Source: Chaenocephalus aceratus (taxonomy: Eukaryota > Chordata > Actinopteri > Perciformes > Channichthyidae). Taken from it: a stretch of 64,000 nt of DNA. The position numbers and the translations under genes are program-made. The notes below the pieces were generated by a model. That model made no database searches. It had not been told where the DNA came from and worked only from the letters and a program-made list of their open reading frames with translations. Each line of letters opens with the position of its first letter. Positions within the stretch are counted from its first letter, which is position 1. The stretch spans positions 18,926,781 to 18,990,780 of the forward strand of contig CM043801.1 in assembly GCA_023974075.1 (NCBI GenBank), in the 5' to 3' direction. Shown one piece after another: positions 34,895-45,686 of this stretch.

Positions 34895-35600
34895 TCATAT
34901 AGGCCTACACAACTGTGGTGTAGTTCTGCACTGAATGAAAAACTTGGGTTGCAGGTTCCTCAATAGTGCATTACAAGACATCTATCAATATTTGTGCATA
35001 CCTCCAGCAATGTTAACTATGTTGAAGCACTTATTTTAATTGATATTATACATAATGCATTATACTCTTATAAGATGTATGTAGATATTTCATCTCCGGC
35101 CTTGTCAGGTATTGAACAATCAATAAATAAAGAACACAGAATTGTTGAATATAAAACACAGAATTTGTGTGATTATACTAAATGATTTTCAAATAAACAC
35201 AACTGCATATTTAACTGTTACACATGCTGATGTAACGCAAATGTTCCAACTTGGGATCAATAAAGTATATCTTATCTTAAGCTGATCGATGGCTACTGCC
35301 ATATTTTCAAAATGTGCCTCTGAACCTTGACAAGTGCATGTTTCAGGCTTATCAATTAATGTAATGTAATGTTATCACAGGGGTCACAAACATAAGACCA
35401 GCTGTTAAATAAAGCTCTTCTGACCTTAGCTGGCATGTGGGTATATATATATTAATACTGCCCATAATGGGCACAAGTAATTTTCACCCATTTATTAATT
35501 ATATGTTTTAAATGTGAGTGTTTCCTGTCCCCTAAACCTCCAGGGATGTACACAGTTTAATACTGGCAACTTCTTATTATGGGAAATACGAAAACGTCTT
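34895..35600. other. AT-rich, only a short repeat tail
   Basis: Near 35245 a TTGGGATCAATAAAGTAT motif, the end of a common fish retroelement, is seen. Related tails occur near 22510 and 49515. Nothing else is recognised. Confidence 0.4.
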
Positions 35601-35639
35601 TTAAAACTACAACTCCCAGTAGAGACGTGCCATAGAGAA

Positions 35640-36627
35640 CAGGCTTGTTTGAGACACATTGCGGCTCGCCTCGAAAGTAGACGAGAGTAGCCGATCGCAG
35701 CCGGGGGAGGTGTCAAAAAGCTCGTCTTAAGTCGGACAGCTCGGACTCGGAGTCGGCTTGACTGGCTGGGTTTGCAATGGCGGAAATTGCGTTGGCGTTT
35801 TTCGTTGCAGATGAAGTGGATGCAATAGAAATCCCACATGTATTGTATGGAGAATGTAATTTGATTTAATCTTGCCATTTTAAATGATGTATTCAATAAA
35901 TAAGGTTAAACCAAATCATTACATTACAATAGATTTTATTTTAATGATTTGGTTTCACTTAAAGAGAAACTTTATTGTTATTGCACATATTACAGGTACT
36001 GAGACAACGAAATGCAGTTTAGCTTCTAACCAGGTGCAACAAGCAGTAAAGTGGAAAGTAATGTACACAATCTACAGAATAACATATAGAATGAATTGAA
36101 TGATGAATAAACAGTGGGGTATGAATACACTAGATATCAGCCTGTGAGCAGTATGAACAGTGTGTATGAATATGCTAAAATATATAAGTATGAAAACGGT
36201 AAGCAGTATAGTATAAAATATATAGATATTAATTTCATGATGATAAACATTGTGGAACAATGATGAAAAATGGGAACGGATGTGGCGACGTAAAACTGAC
36301 ACAAAACAACAACAAACTTTTGCCAGCCAATTGGAGAGTTTCATCAGCAGCACATGGTAAAAACCACCAATGAGCGCTCAGCTCGAGATACCAGCGAGCC
36401 GTTTCCCATCAAGCATTTTGCTTCCGCAGCTCGTGGAGAGCAACTGCGCCAACTCGCCTCGCTCTCAAGGCTACGGGCGTCTTTGTCCCGCGAGATTTCA
36501 AAGTCTCATGTGGGCGAGCCTCCAGAGCAAGTCGGACAAAATGACTAACCATCATGCAACGCACTAGCAAGACGTTGATCGCAACTGCGCAGGTCTGCGC
36601 AGGTCTTGCTTGTCTCAAACAAGCCTA
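35640..36627. mobile_element. Candidate DNA element with AGGCTTGTTTGAGACA inverted ends
   Basis: CAGGCTTGTTTGAGACA at the left and its inverted form TGTCTCAAACAAGCCT at the right enclose about 990 bp. GC-rich patches lie next to both ends and the centre is AT-rich. No target duplication or open frame was identified. It abuts the first YqaJ/THAP transposon. Confidence 0.55.
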
Positions 36628-36963
36628 CTATGTTGCGAAACAGAATAGAGAGGCGAAGTCCCTCCCTTTCCGGGAGCCTCCATGGGACCCCGGAAGCGTA
36701 AAATTATACATTGAAGTCAATGGAGAGAGAAAGGTTATCTTTTGATCCCGTTTGAATTATGCCACGAATGACACATATGATGTTTGTCAATTTAAAAGAA
36801 TATTTTGCAAGTCAAAAAAATAAAAATGTGTCGTAAAACTGTGAAGTTACAATTTTTTTTGTGTGAAACCGCTGAATGAACTACAGGTCTCTGGTCTCGC
36901 ACAATACGCGTCACCATCACAAAGACGACTGTCACGTTAGCAAATTTCACCTGTTTCTTTCAG

Positions 36964-38560
36964 AATGAGAATAAAAGTATAAAACGAGGTGAACATCACT
37001 ACAAGTCTGGACACGTTGAGAGCTGTACATACACGAAAGGGGAGTTAGTCGGTTCTGTAAGAGCAGCGGGACCGGCTTTACAAGATATTGGTGAGTAATA
37101 TGAGTGAAATGTGTAACGTTAATGTCAGCCAGCTAACATTAGCTAACAAGGTACACTAACGTGTTTTGTTTCAGGAACTAGTTTTCTCCTTAAGAACTTC
37201 GTGGTCTCTGTGTATGCTGTGGATAACATTAGTGTTCACAAGAACAAGGTAAACTCCCGTGTTTTGTTTTAGTTGCTCTTCAGATTGAAGCGGCCAGTTT
37301 TATATCGACTATACTGTATGTGTGATCTCCTTTTAGATCTCGTTGTGTCATTTGAGTTTATTTGCTGTGTGTAGATTCAAGGGTTTTGGTTATCTTGTCA
37401 ATTTGTTTGGTTATCCAGGCACAGCTGTGTGTGACTCCCTCGGGTACACTGGTATGTGTTTTCCTAATGTAGAGAGCATTGATTAATTAATAAACTACAC
37501 ACTGAGTCTAGATCCTGACCAAATCCTTTTGTATTGTTGATCAAATGTTTTTCAAAAATGTATTCATACACATTTAGAAAAATATAATGTACAATCACAA
37601 CCAGTACAACACAAATTACAAAAAATACAGAAACAACAAACAATAACAACAATCAGACAAGAGGACAAAACTATGGAAGAATAACCCCTCCCACCCCCAG
37701 ATCCGGACCATCCTTGTATTATTGCTCATTCAATCTATTATAGCATGCTAACAAACATGGTACTTATTTTATTTGTACAGATCTGTATGGGAGACGATGG
37801 CGCGATGCAGAGCGCTGTCTGTGATTGGGCACGGGGGATGTACAAATGCAGCCACGCTGCAGCATTGGCAATATGTGCCATGTGGCAGATCAGCTCCACA
37901 GATGTTGAGTGCCAGTGGAGGAAGCCTGGCACTTCCAAAGTAGTCCAGCCGGTGTCTCAACTTTAACAACAGTGAGAGGAGAGATACAACCCACTGGCCA
38001 GAGACATTGCCACTCAGGATGTAGACTGATTCAGGTCTGCACTGAGGGGCGCACAGTGTGGCATGGCATGGCTTTTGTCACCTGAGCCAGAGCCGCGGCC
38101 TCAACATCAGGCCATTGTCACCGTGCCGGAGCTGGTGAAGGGGCATGGGGGTCAGGGGCTTGAGGCAATTCTTGCCTCAATGCGACTGAGCAGAGACCAG
38201 CAAGCTGCCATCCAGACAGCCACCGGAGGACAGCGGACAAATCCTCAGTGGCAGTTACACAGGCGGGGCAGGTTGACAGCCAGCAAGTTTGGTGCTGTGC
38301 TGCAGTCGGGACTTTCATCCACTCCATGCGCGTCCCTCATGAAGAGGGTGCTCGGGGGGTACAACTTGGACGGAGTCATGGCTGTCAACTGGGGGTTGTA
38401 AACGAGGCCGAAGGGGTGAAGGCTTTTGTGCAGGCCTATCAGGTGACAGTGTTCGAGTCTGGTCTCTTTGTGAGTGAGTCGGTGTTTTGGGAGCATCCCC
38501 CGATGGACTTGTGCAGCCATCTGCCCTGCTGGAGGTGAAGTGTCCACCATCATTATACAT
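36964..38560 (+). pseudogene. SWIM zinc-finger + YqaJ nuclease gene, copy I (broken)
   Basis: Exons in phase are 36964-37090 (NENKSIKRGEHHYKSGHVES), 37175-37248 (TSFLLKNFVVSVYAVDNISV) and 37781 onward. The last begins with the SWIM motif CDWARGMYKCSH, in which copy I has Trp for the usual second Cys. The YqaJ PD-(D/E)XK domain follows: RRGRLTASKFGAVL, EAEGVKAF, GASPDGLV-type and LEVKCP blocks. An in-frame TGA before EETYNPLAR is shared with copies II and III. Copy I also has a TAA just before it and single-base losses near 38394 and 38484. The gene ends abruptly after VKCP. Such proteins are probable DNA-end-processing partners of a transposase; that role is inferred. Confidence 0.8.
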
Positions 38561-39341
38561 GATGGTGTATATAGGATATATATATATATATATTTGTATA
38601 CATATCTGTAAATTGTATAATTTTATTTGATTTAAAAGTATTTTTGATCTCTCTGTCTATAAACACAAACTGAGTAAGATTGACAATAAAGTTGACTTTG
38701 AAAAATATATATATTCTTCATGAAAATAGTTGACTGTTGCAGAAATGAATCCAAATGAAACGTTGGACTGAACTACAACTACGCCTTTAAATCTCTACGG
38801 ACTGTTTTTCAGTGGGATGGCAAGTTCCTATCTTTAAACATGTATTAGTTTTTTCTCAGAACAGATTTGATTTTCTGAAGTTAATTTAACTTAACCATGT
38901 AAGGTCATTATTAAAAAGGTACAATCAATTTGTTTAGGGTTGACTAAAATAATGATAAACATTTCATTTGGATAATTTACTGACAGAATAAGAAACTCAA
39001 TAATGCTCTACTCACCTGTTCCTTTTTATAAAGTGAAACAGTTGAAACGATAGATTTTAGTAAACTTAAAAACAACCTTCTCCAAAAGCTATCAAGGAAT
39101 ATACCGAATACTTATTTTAGAACTTTATTACATATTATTTGTATATAGTTTGAATGATCCATAATTGACAGAAGCTTGTGTTTACACTGACCTGTTACTC
39201 ATATATTAATGTCTTTGTAACTTCAGTAAACCACTACCTCACTCATTTCTTTCATTCATCACGGTTCAGTAAACTAAGTGATACATGAACCAGTTTAATC
39301 ATTATAATAACGTAGGATTGCAACTCTTTGAAACTGTAGGT

Positions 39342-39357
39342 GGCTCTTAAAAGAGCC
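39342..39357 (-). promoter_or_regulatory. Histone mRNA 3' stem-loop, copy I
   Basis: GGCTCTTTTAAGAGCC on the minus strand is the canonical 16-nt histone 3'-end stem-loop (six-base stem, four-base loop). It is followed by ACC and a purine-rich CAAAGAGTTG at the right distance for the U7 snRNA-binding downstream element. Confidence 0.88.
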
Positions 39358-39389
39358 ATTGTGTTTGGGTGTGCTGGTCTCGGGTCAGT

Positions 39390-39482
<93 letters not shown>

Positions 39483-39588
39483 CTACATGGATGTCGGTGC
39501 AGTCCACAGTCATTGTGCAGTTGAAGGCAGAATTAATTTATTATTGACTCCGAATGAAGCACAACTTCATGTCATACAATACATTGAC

Positions 39589-40537
39589 TTTATTTGTAAT
39601 TGTGTAAAAAAATAAAGCATTGATTAGCAAGCAGGACCTGCAGGAACAGAGAATGGTGATGGATGGAGCTGGGAAGAGAGAAGAATAAAGAAAACAGATC
39701 AACTTTATTATCGGATATTAAAAATTCAATTTCAAAACAAGTTGCAGCTCCTACAGTTTTCTAGTGTGTAAAGATGATTTCACATGACCTATGCAAAATA
39801 TCACACTCAATACATGTGTGTCTGTGGGGGGTGCATTGTGCCTTTGATGTATATAAATAATATACCATAACCAAATACTATTACGTACAGTGGAAATCAG
39901 GTTGCCAGAGCAGGTCAGTCCAGTGTGCATGTTCCTCAGGGTCTCAGCAGTTACAGGTGAGGGAAAGGAAATAAAAGAGAAAAAGGTCAGTAACACTTTA
40001 AAGTAACAACACTTTGAATAATAATCTCTTCTAATAATTTTCTCTCAGTAATCACTCAACTACTGTCTTTCCAACAAACAGATTGACTCACCCTTACTGT
40101 CATCACAATGAAACACGTCCAGAAGAATGTCATGCAAAGCTCCCTGCCTGCCTTCGACTCTCCCTGACAGCTTCCTAAGCACCCGGTGGCGCAGTTGGCT
40201 ACTCTTCAAATGTTTCACGAAATACTTACCATCATGACTACTTTACTGTTTAAAATGTTGGTTTACTTCATGTAATAAAATAATAACTTCATGGTAAGGC
40301 TACTAAAAGTGACAAGGCTAAGTAATGTAATGCTAACTAACGTGCTCGCTACTCGTCGCTACTAGCTAGGAAGCTAACTTGACTATATATGTTCCATGCA
40401 CAACAATATTACCTATGATATTACCTGATATGTCTGATCCAGCGACTCCTGGTCCTTTCATCAGATGGGAATCGATAGAACGAGCAAGTGGTATGATCAC
40501 TAATGTGATTACAACCTGGTACAAAGCACACAGGCAT
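39589..40537 (-). pseudogene. THAP-domain gene, copy I (probably truncated)
   Basis: Exon 1 (40537-40425) encodes MPVCFVPGCNHISDHTTC followed by SFYRFPSDERTRSRWIRHI, the start of a THAP zinc-dependent DNA-binding domain: C-x4-C, then FYRFP and the conserved Trp. It ends AG|gtaat. A second exon in matching phase (40174-40092) reads KLSGRVEGRQGALHDILL and ends at a gtgagt donor. Further weak exons near 39950 and 39690 lead to an AATAAA at 39589-39594. No DDE catalytic exon was recognised, so this may be a remnant of a THAP-transposase or a stand-alone binding protein. Confidence 0.7.
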
Positions 40538-40584
40538 CTCGTAAAAGTGAATTTATTTTTAGCAATCTCTTATTTATTGAAGGG

Positions 40585-41275
40585 TGTTACGTTCCCTATT
40601 GGGCTAGGGGAACCAAAGGGAAGCGACACGACCAGAGTGGTATTGGTATTAATTATAAGTGGTTTTATTATAAAGCAAGGTGTAACAAAATGGCAGGCAG
40701 GCAGCCTGAAACAAACAAGAGGGCCAAAAGGGCACCGGTTGACAAATAACCGAACAAAAGGAGGACTCTAAAAAAGGAGTCTAAACGCATACAGGTAAAA
40801 TAAATACTAACATACTAAATACTGAACGAAACAAAACCTCACTTCAAGAGTGGTACAACTAACAAAGGGAGTCTATACAAAACACACAGCTAACCTAAAG
40901 GCAACAGTCACAAATCCTAACGATACTCTAAACACTAACTAACCTACTCTACACTCTACTAACACCCAATATCACACGGAGATAAACACACAAGGTTAAC
41001 CACAGAATGAAGAGCAAAATGCGAGCGGCGTCTGTTCACTCAACAGAGCCTCCAGAGTGGTGATAGTCCGCAGCCTTTGTACTCCTCCCCAGCAGGTGTG
41101 CGCCGGCTGTGCGCTGCGATTGGCCGACGTCGATCCAATCACCATCTTCAGAGGCGGACCAGGAGATGGGCAGCCAAGGGTGTGGGAGCAACCACACAGC
41201 TCATTTGCATAAACACACACACAGCTGAAAACACTCACAGGCAGATTAAGGAGCAGACAAACAGCAACCGTAACA
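40585..41275. mobile_element. Solo LTR inside copy I
   Basis: The 691-bp segment starts TGTTACGTTCCC, ends CCGTAACA and is absent from the matching place in copy II (about 54525). The flanks AAGGG and GAGGG are a 5-bp duplication with one difference. TG...CA ends with a 5-bp duplication are the hallmark of an LTR retroelement. The TGTTACG start would suit a Ty3/Gypsy-type LTR. No internal retroviral genes are present. Confidence 0.8.
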
Positions 41276-42238
41276 GAGGGAATAAATCAGTTATGAGATC
41301 TTCTTCTTCTTCTTCGCTTTAATTACGAGTCGCAACCACTTGGAGCATTATCGCCTGTGACATCACTTACGCGACCCAGAATGGGATTTGGGATTTGTAG
41401 TCTTTGTAGTCGCGTATTTTTCATAGTCTTATATTTCAACAGTTTTACGACAAAATGTGACTTTTTTGACATGGAACTTATTGTTTAAGATTGACAAACA
41501 TCATATGTGTAGTTCGTGGCACAATTCAAACGGGATCAAAAGATACGTTTTCTCTCTCCATTGAATTCAATGTAAATTTTTCGCTTCCGGGGTCCCATGG
41601 GCCGGAAGTAGATGGGCGTGACTTCGCCTCTCTATCGAGAACCGCAGTGACGCGTCCTAAAACCCGGAAGTAAACTTCTTCCGGTTCCTTCGTCAAAAAC
41701 TCAATGCCATTTCTCCATAGGATTTCGGAAAATAGCTCGAAATAAGGTCTGTGGTTGATACACATTTAAGAGAGGGATCACGTTTTGTTCAGCCGGATAA
41801 TCTCCACATGTCAACCCTGCTTTTATAATTTTTGAATCATAAATCTAGTCGCCAGAAGCAAAATGCTAACGTTATGCTATAAACGAACTACAAGCCAGTC
41901 CAGCAGCAGGGTCGCACGACTTCAACGTCACGCCAACTTAAGATCGTTTCAACTGACTTGCACTGAAACTGCACTTTGAACACTTCAAATATATTATTAC
42001 CATTTTAAACTGTATACCCCGGTTATCTAGGCCCTTTTTGTGTTTGTTTAATGTATACCACGTTTATCTAGGCCCTTTTTGTTTTGTTTTATGTATACAT
42101 GTCACACTGTGGGATACGATATTTCTGGATGTATAATACATGTAGACTTTTTGACAATAAAGCTGACTTTGACTTCCGCGTGCTTGAATATTTTAACAAA
42201 GCTTTTCATTTTAGCCACACTGAATTTAACTAGAAGTC

Positions 42239-44658
42239 ATGGCTGTGTCAATGACCAGTCTGATATCGTTTTACAATGATGAAAGAAGTGTAGATAGAGG
42301 AGAGAACCACTACAAGTCAGGACACGTACAACAGTGCAGCCTAGATGAAGGTGTGCTTACCGGTGTTGTCAGGGCTAGCATGAGGGAGAAGGTTTATAGT
42401 GTCGGTGAGTAGTGATAGCAAGAGTACCGTTAACCTAGAGTTAATTTATTCACATTAGTGACATTAATTCCCATCAACAAATCCATTTTATGTGTCACAT
42501 GAAATCTTTATTACAAATATTACACACCAGAAAATACAGAAATATCCATGAAATAAACATACAGTATAGGCTATAAACAATTAAAGGGATAATTGGGAAG
42601 GCATTACAAATGTAAATATATTTTAAATAATAAAACAATCCCACCACCACAGGTATCTACAGGAGAAGAGGGAATTCTCTCCACAAAATGTGAATGCCCA
42701 CGTGGAGAATGGAAATGCAGTCATGCGTCTGCATTAGCCATCTTTGCCATCCACAATTTCAGCTGCACTGACACCCCCTGTCAGTGGAAGAAGCCAAAGG
42801 CAGCTAAACGTACGCATTCAGTGGAGGAGCTATTTCCTCCAACCAATAACTCACTCAACCCGCTGACAAGAGAGCCCACCTCCGAAGATTGTGACTGGCT
42901 GAGGGACAGACTCTGGGGCAGGTTCTCAGGAATTTCTTGGCTTCTCTCCCCCGAGCCAGAAGAGGAACACTACAGCTTGGAAACACTTACTGTTCCTGAA
43001 ATTATCAAATATGTTGGGCATCAAGGACCTGAGGCAATTGTGGCAAGCATGGCATTGTCTGAGGAGCAACAGAGGGCAATTCAGGTGGCTACCACTGGTC
43101 AGCGAACCAACCCAAACTGGCATTTGTTCAGGAAAGGAAGGTTGACTGACAGCAACTTTGGAGCTGTCCTGAGGTCAAAGCGTGTGACTGCTTCCCTTAT
43201 GCCCCTTTCACACCAGCGCCTTTTCAGCTCCGGCTCGGAGCTAGAGCCTGAAAAGCGCCGGGTTTTCCTGTTCACACCGCAGCGGCGCCGGCTCTTAGCT
43301 CCGGAATCCGCTTCATTTCCAGCTCCAAAAAATTGTCGGTCCAGAGGCAAGAGCTTTGGAGCTAAGAGGCGACGTCGCTTACGTCTCTCTTACGTCGAGG
43401 CGTGCAGGAAACTAAACCCACCTCCCCTGAACATGGGTCGACTGTTATGCCTGCCTACAAGCAGTAGTGCCTATAAACACACTTTATAAAGTCAGGCAAC
43501 ACTAACCAGGCTTCGTGTGATTCTGTTTATTTGTACCTTACTTTGACCATCCGTTCATTGTTATCGATCATTGTGGAGAGAGGCAGACGTGTTGTTTTGT
43601 ATTATTGCAGCTATCGGATGCAAGTAGTCAGTTTAGCTTCGGTTGCTATGCTAACATCACCCGTTTTATACCAGAGAAACTTTCATAACAGCGTTGTGAT
43701 ACCAAACAGTGTCAATTCAGACTGACACACATTCACTTAGGCTAAGGGGAACTGGGGATATGCATCAGCTGCTTGTGTGAGTCGGACAGTGAATACTTTA
43801 GAGCGGCCGCTGCAGTGTGAGCTAACCGGGAGCTAACGGGAGAATAAACTCCCGTGGAAGAGCAGCCAATACTGCAGCCGTCGGTAAATGCTGCAGAAAC
43901 ACATTAATAAACAATGAACCACGGCACTCTGGAGCAAAGTAAAAGGTTGGAGATGGAGAAGTCGTTATTCAATTTAATCTGGCTTCGTGTGATTAAAAGC
44001 AACACGATCATCGACCCGACGCAGTTGTTGTTGTTGTTGTGAGCGCCGTAACGCCGTTGGGGAGCAAATCAGCGATGTAAACGGTGACGTCATGACGCAG
44101 CAGGGGCAGCTCTGGGGCGCCAGTGGGCGGTGTGAACAGAGCGGGAGCTGAAAAGGGAAACCGGAGCCGAACCAGAAAAGCTCCCGCTCGGAGCTAGAAA
44201 CTGAAAAGCGCTGGTGTGAAAGCCGCATTAGTGCCAGGGTGCTAGGGCAACAACAGGCCCTTGATGGTGTTTTGTCTGTACAGTGGGGGACTATGAATGA
44301 ATGTGAGGGCGTCAGGGCATTCACCACTGCAACCCAGATGCAGGTCCATGAGTCAGATTTGTGGCTCTCCCAATCAGGAGTGTTGGGGGCATCTCCAGAT
44401 GGTCTGGTAGGGTCTTCCGCTGTGCTGGAGGTAAAGTGTCCCTACGGAGCCAGGGAAATGACAATTAGTGAAGCATTGCAAATCAAGGGCTTCTGTGTCA
44501 GTAAGGAGGGAGACACATTCAGCCTGCGTGAGAAGCATCCTTACTGGCAACAAGTGCAAGGTCAGCTTGACCTCACTGCAAGAAAGAAGAAGAAATTAAG
44601 AAATTGTGAATCGTTTTTAATTTACATTTACTCGCCTTTGCAATGTCGTGGTTGTTAG
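42239..44658 (+). pseudogene. SWIM zinc-finger + YqaJ nuclease gene, best-preserved copy
   Basis: Exon 1 (42239-42404) opens with ATG and encodes MAVSMTSLISFYNDERS, then GENHYKSGHVQQC, ending at gtgagt. The main exon starts at 42653 (after CACCACAG) with the SWIM motif CECPRGEWKCSHASA (C-x-C, then C-x-H). It continues into YqaJ: KGRLTDSNFGAVL, then, after an inserted 1028-bp element, LGQQQALDGVLSVQWG, GVLGASPDGLVG, VLEVKCPYGA and QVQGQLDLT. The PD-(D/E)XK residues are visible: Asp in SPDG, Glu-x-Lys in EVK and Gln in QVQG. Unlike copies I-III there is no TGA before NPLTRE. The middle exon and the 3' end are not found. Confidence 0.78.
43200..44227. mobile_element. PIF/Harbinger-type non-autonomous element inside the YqaJ domain
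   Basis: The ends TGCCCCTTTCACACCAGCGC and, inverted, TGCGGCTTTCACACCAGCGC are flanked by TTA at 43197-43199 and 44228-44230. The next 40 bp are also inverted at the two ends (TTTCAG, GCTCCG, GAGCT blocks). Keeping one TTA makes the YqaJ reading frame continuous across the site (Ser-Leu-Ser-Ala-Arg-Val). No open frame of its own. Confidence 0.88.
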
Positions 44659-45686
44659 AGTGTTAGGTTTCCTGTCAGCTCGTCTGTTGCAGGCATGGAA
44701 ACGGGTCAGGGGTGAAAAAGGTGAGAAGGATATTATCCCTCTAGGGGGGTCCGGGGGCATGCTCCCCCAGAAGAACATTTTGAATATTCCATATTTTAAA
44801 GCATCAATCTGATGCATTTTGAGATGCATTTTTTTGCCAACCTGGGGAGAGCTGGAGAAACTTAACTTCAGCCATGAGTCAAAAATATTATGGCCTCCTT
44901 ACTAAGTATTATCAGGGATGCAAACTCATCAGGTATGGAAAAGGTGACAAGGACCCGAGCCCACAGACCCCACGGAATATCGGCTTTAAAATGAGGAATA
45001 ACTGAGGATTTTAGCAGTCAAAACAACTAAAGCAGCAGTGTTAATAATAACAGAAACACTAAAGAGTCACATCTAATAGAAATATATAAAAGCATTTATT
45101 TTAATTGTGTAGCAGTCAGTTTATAATTTTGGCAGCACTGTTGAGCATTTTGAAAATCTATTGTCATGCCTCTGTGCAAGGCTGAGTCTTTCTATCTTTA
45201 TAGCATCTGGTGTAAAGTAACTAAATTCATAAACTCAAGTACTATACTTGGGTAACATTTTGAGATACTTGTACTTTATTTAAGTATTTCAATGTTTTGC
45301 TACTTTGTTCTTCTTCTCCTCTACAGTTCAGAGGTACATGGTGTACTTTGACTCCACTACATGTATTAATACCTTTAGTTACTTTACAGATGTGGATGAA
45401 TGATGTGAAATCTAATCAAGTGTTGAATCAGACTTTAGTTCCACCTGGAGTAAATCCACCAGCTACCCTGCAGTATACAAAGCCATTCAAACTAGCTGCA
45501 CCTTTACCAGCTTTGAGAACACTTTCATGATCAATCATTATAAAACATATCATATATATTATTCTGAAATGGACCAATCTGCACAACGACTACTTTTACT
45601 GTCGCTACTTTCACTATATTTTGATGAGAATACTTTTCTACTTTTACTTGAGGAACATTTTGAATGCAGTACTTTTACTAACAGAG

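Noticed and set aside
37781..38100. Selenocysteine-type recoding of the TGA in the SWIM-YqaJ gene
   Set aside because: The diverged copy has no TGA or Cys there, no SECIS-like structure is seen downstream, and other frameshifts mark these copies as decayed.
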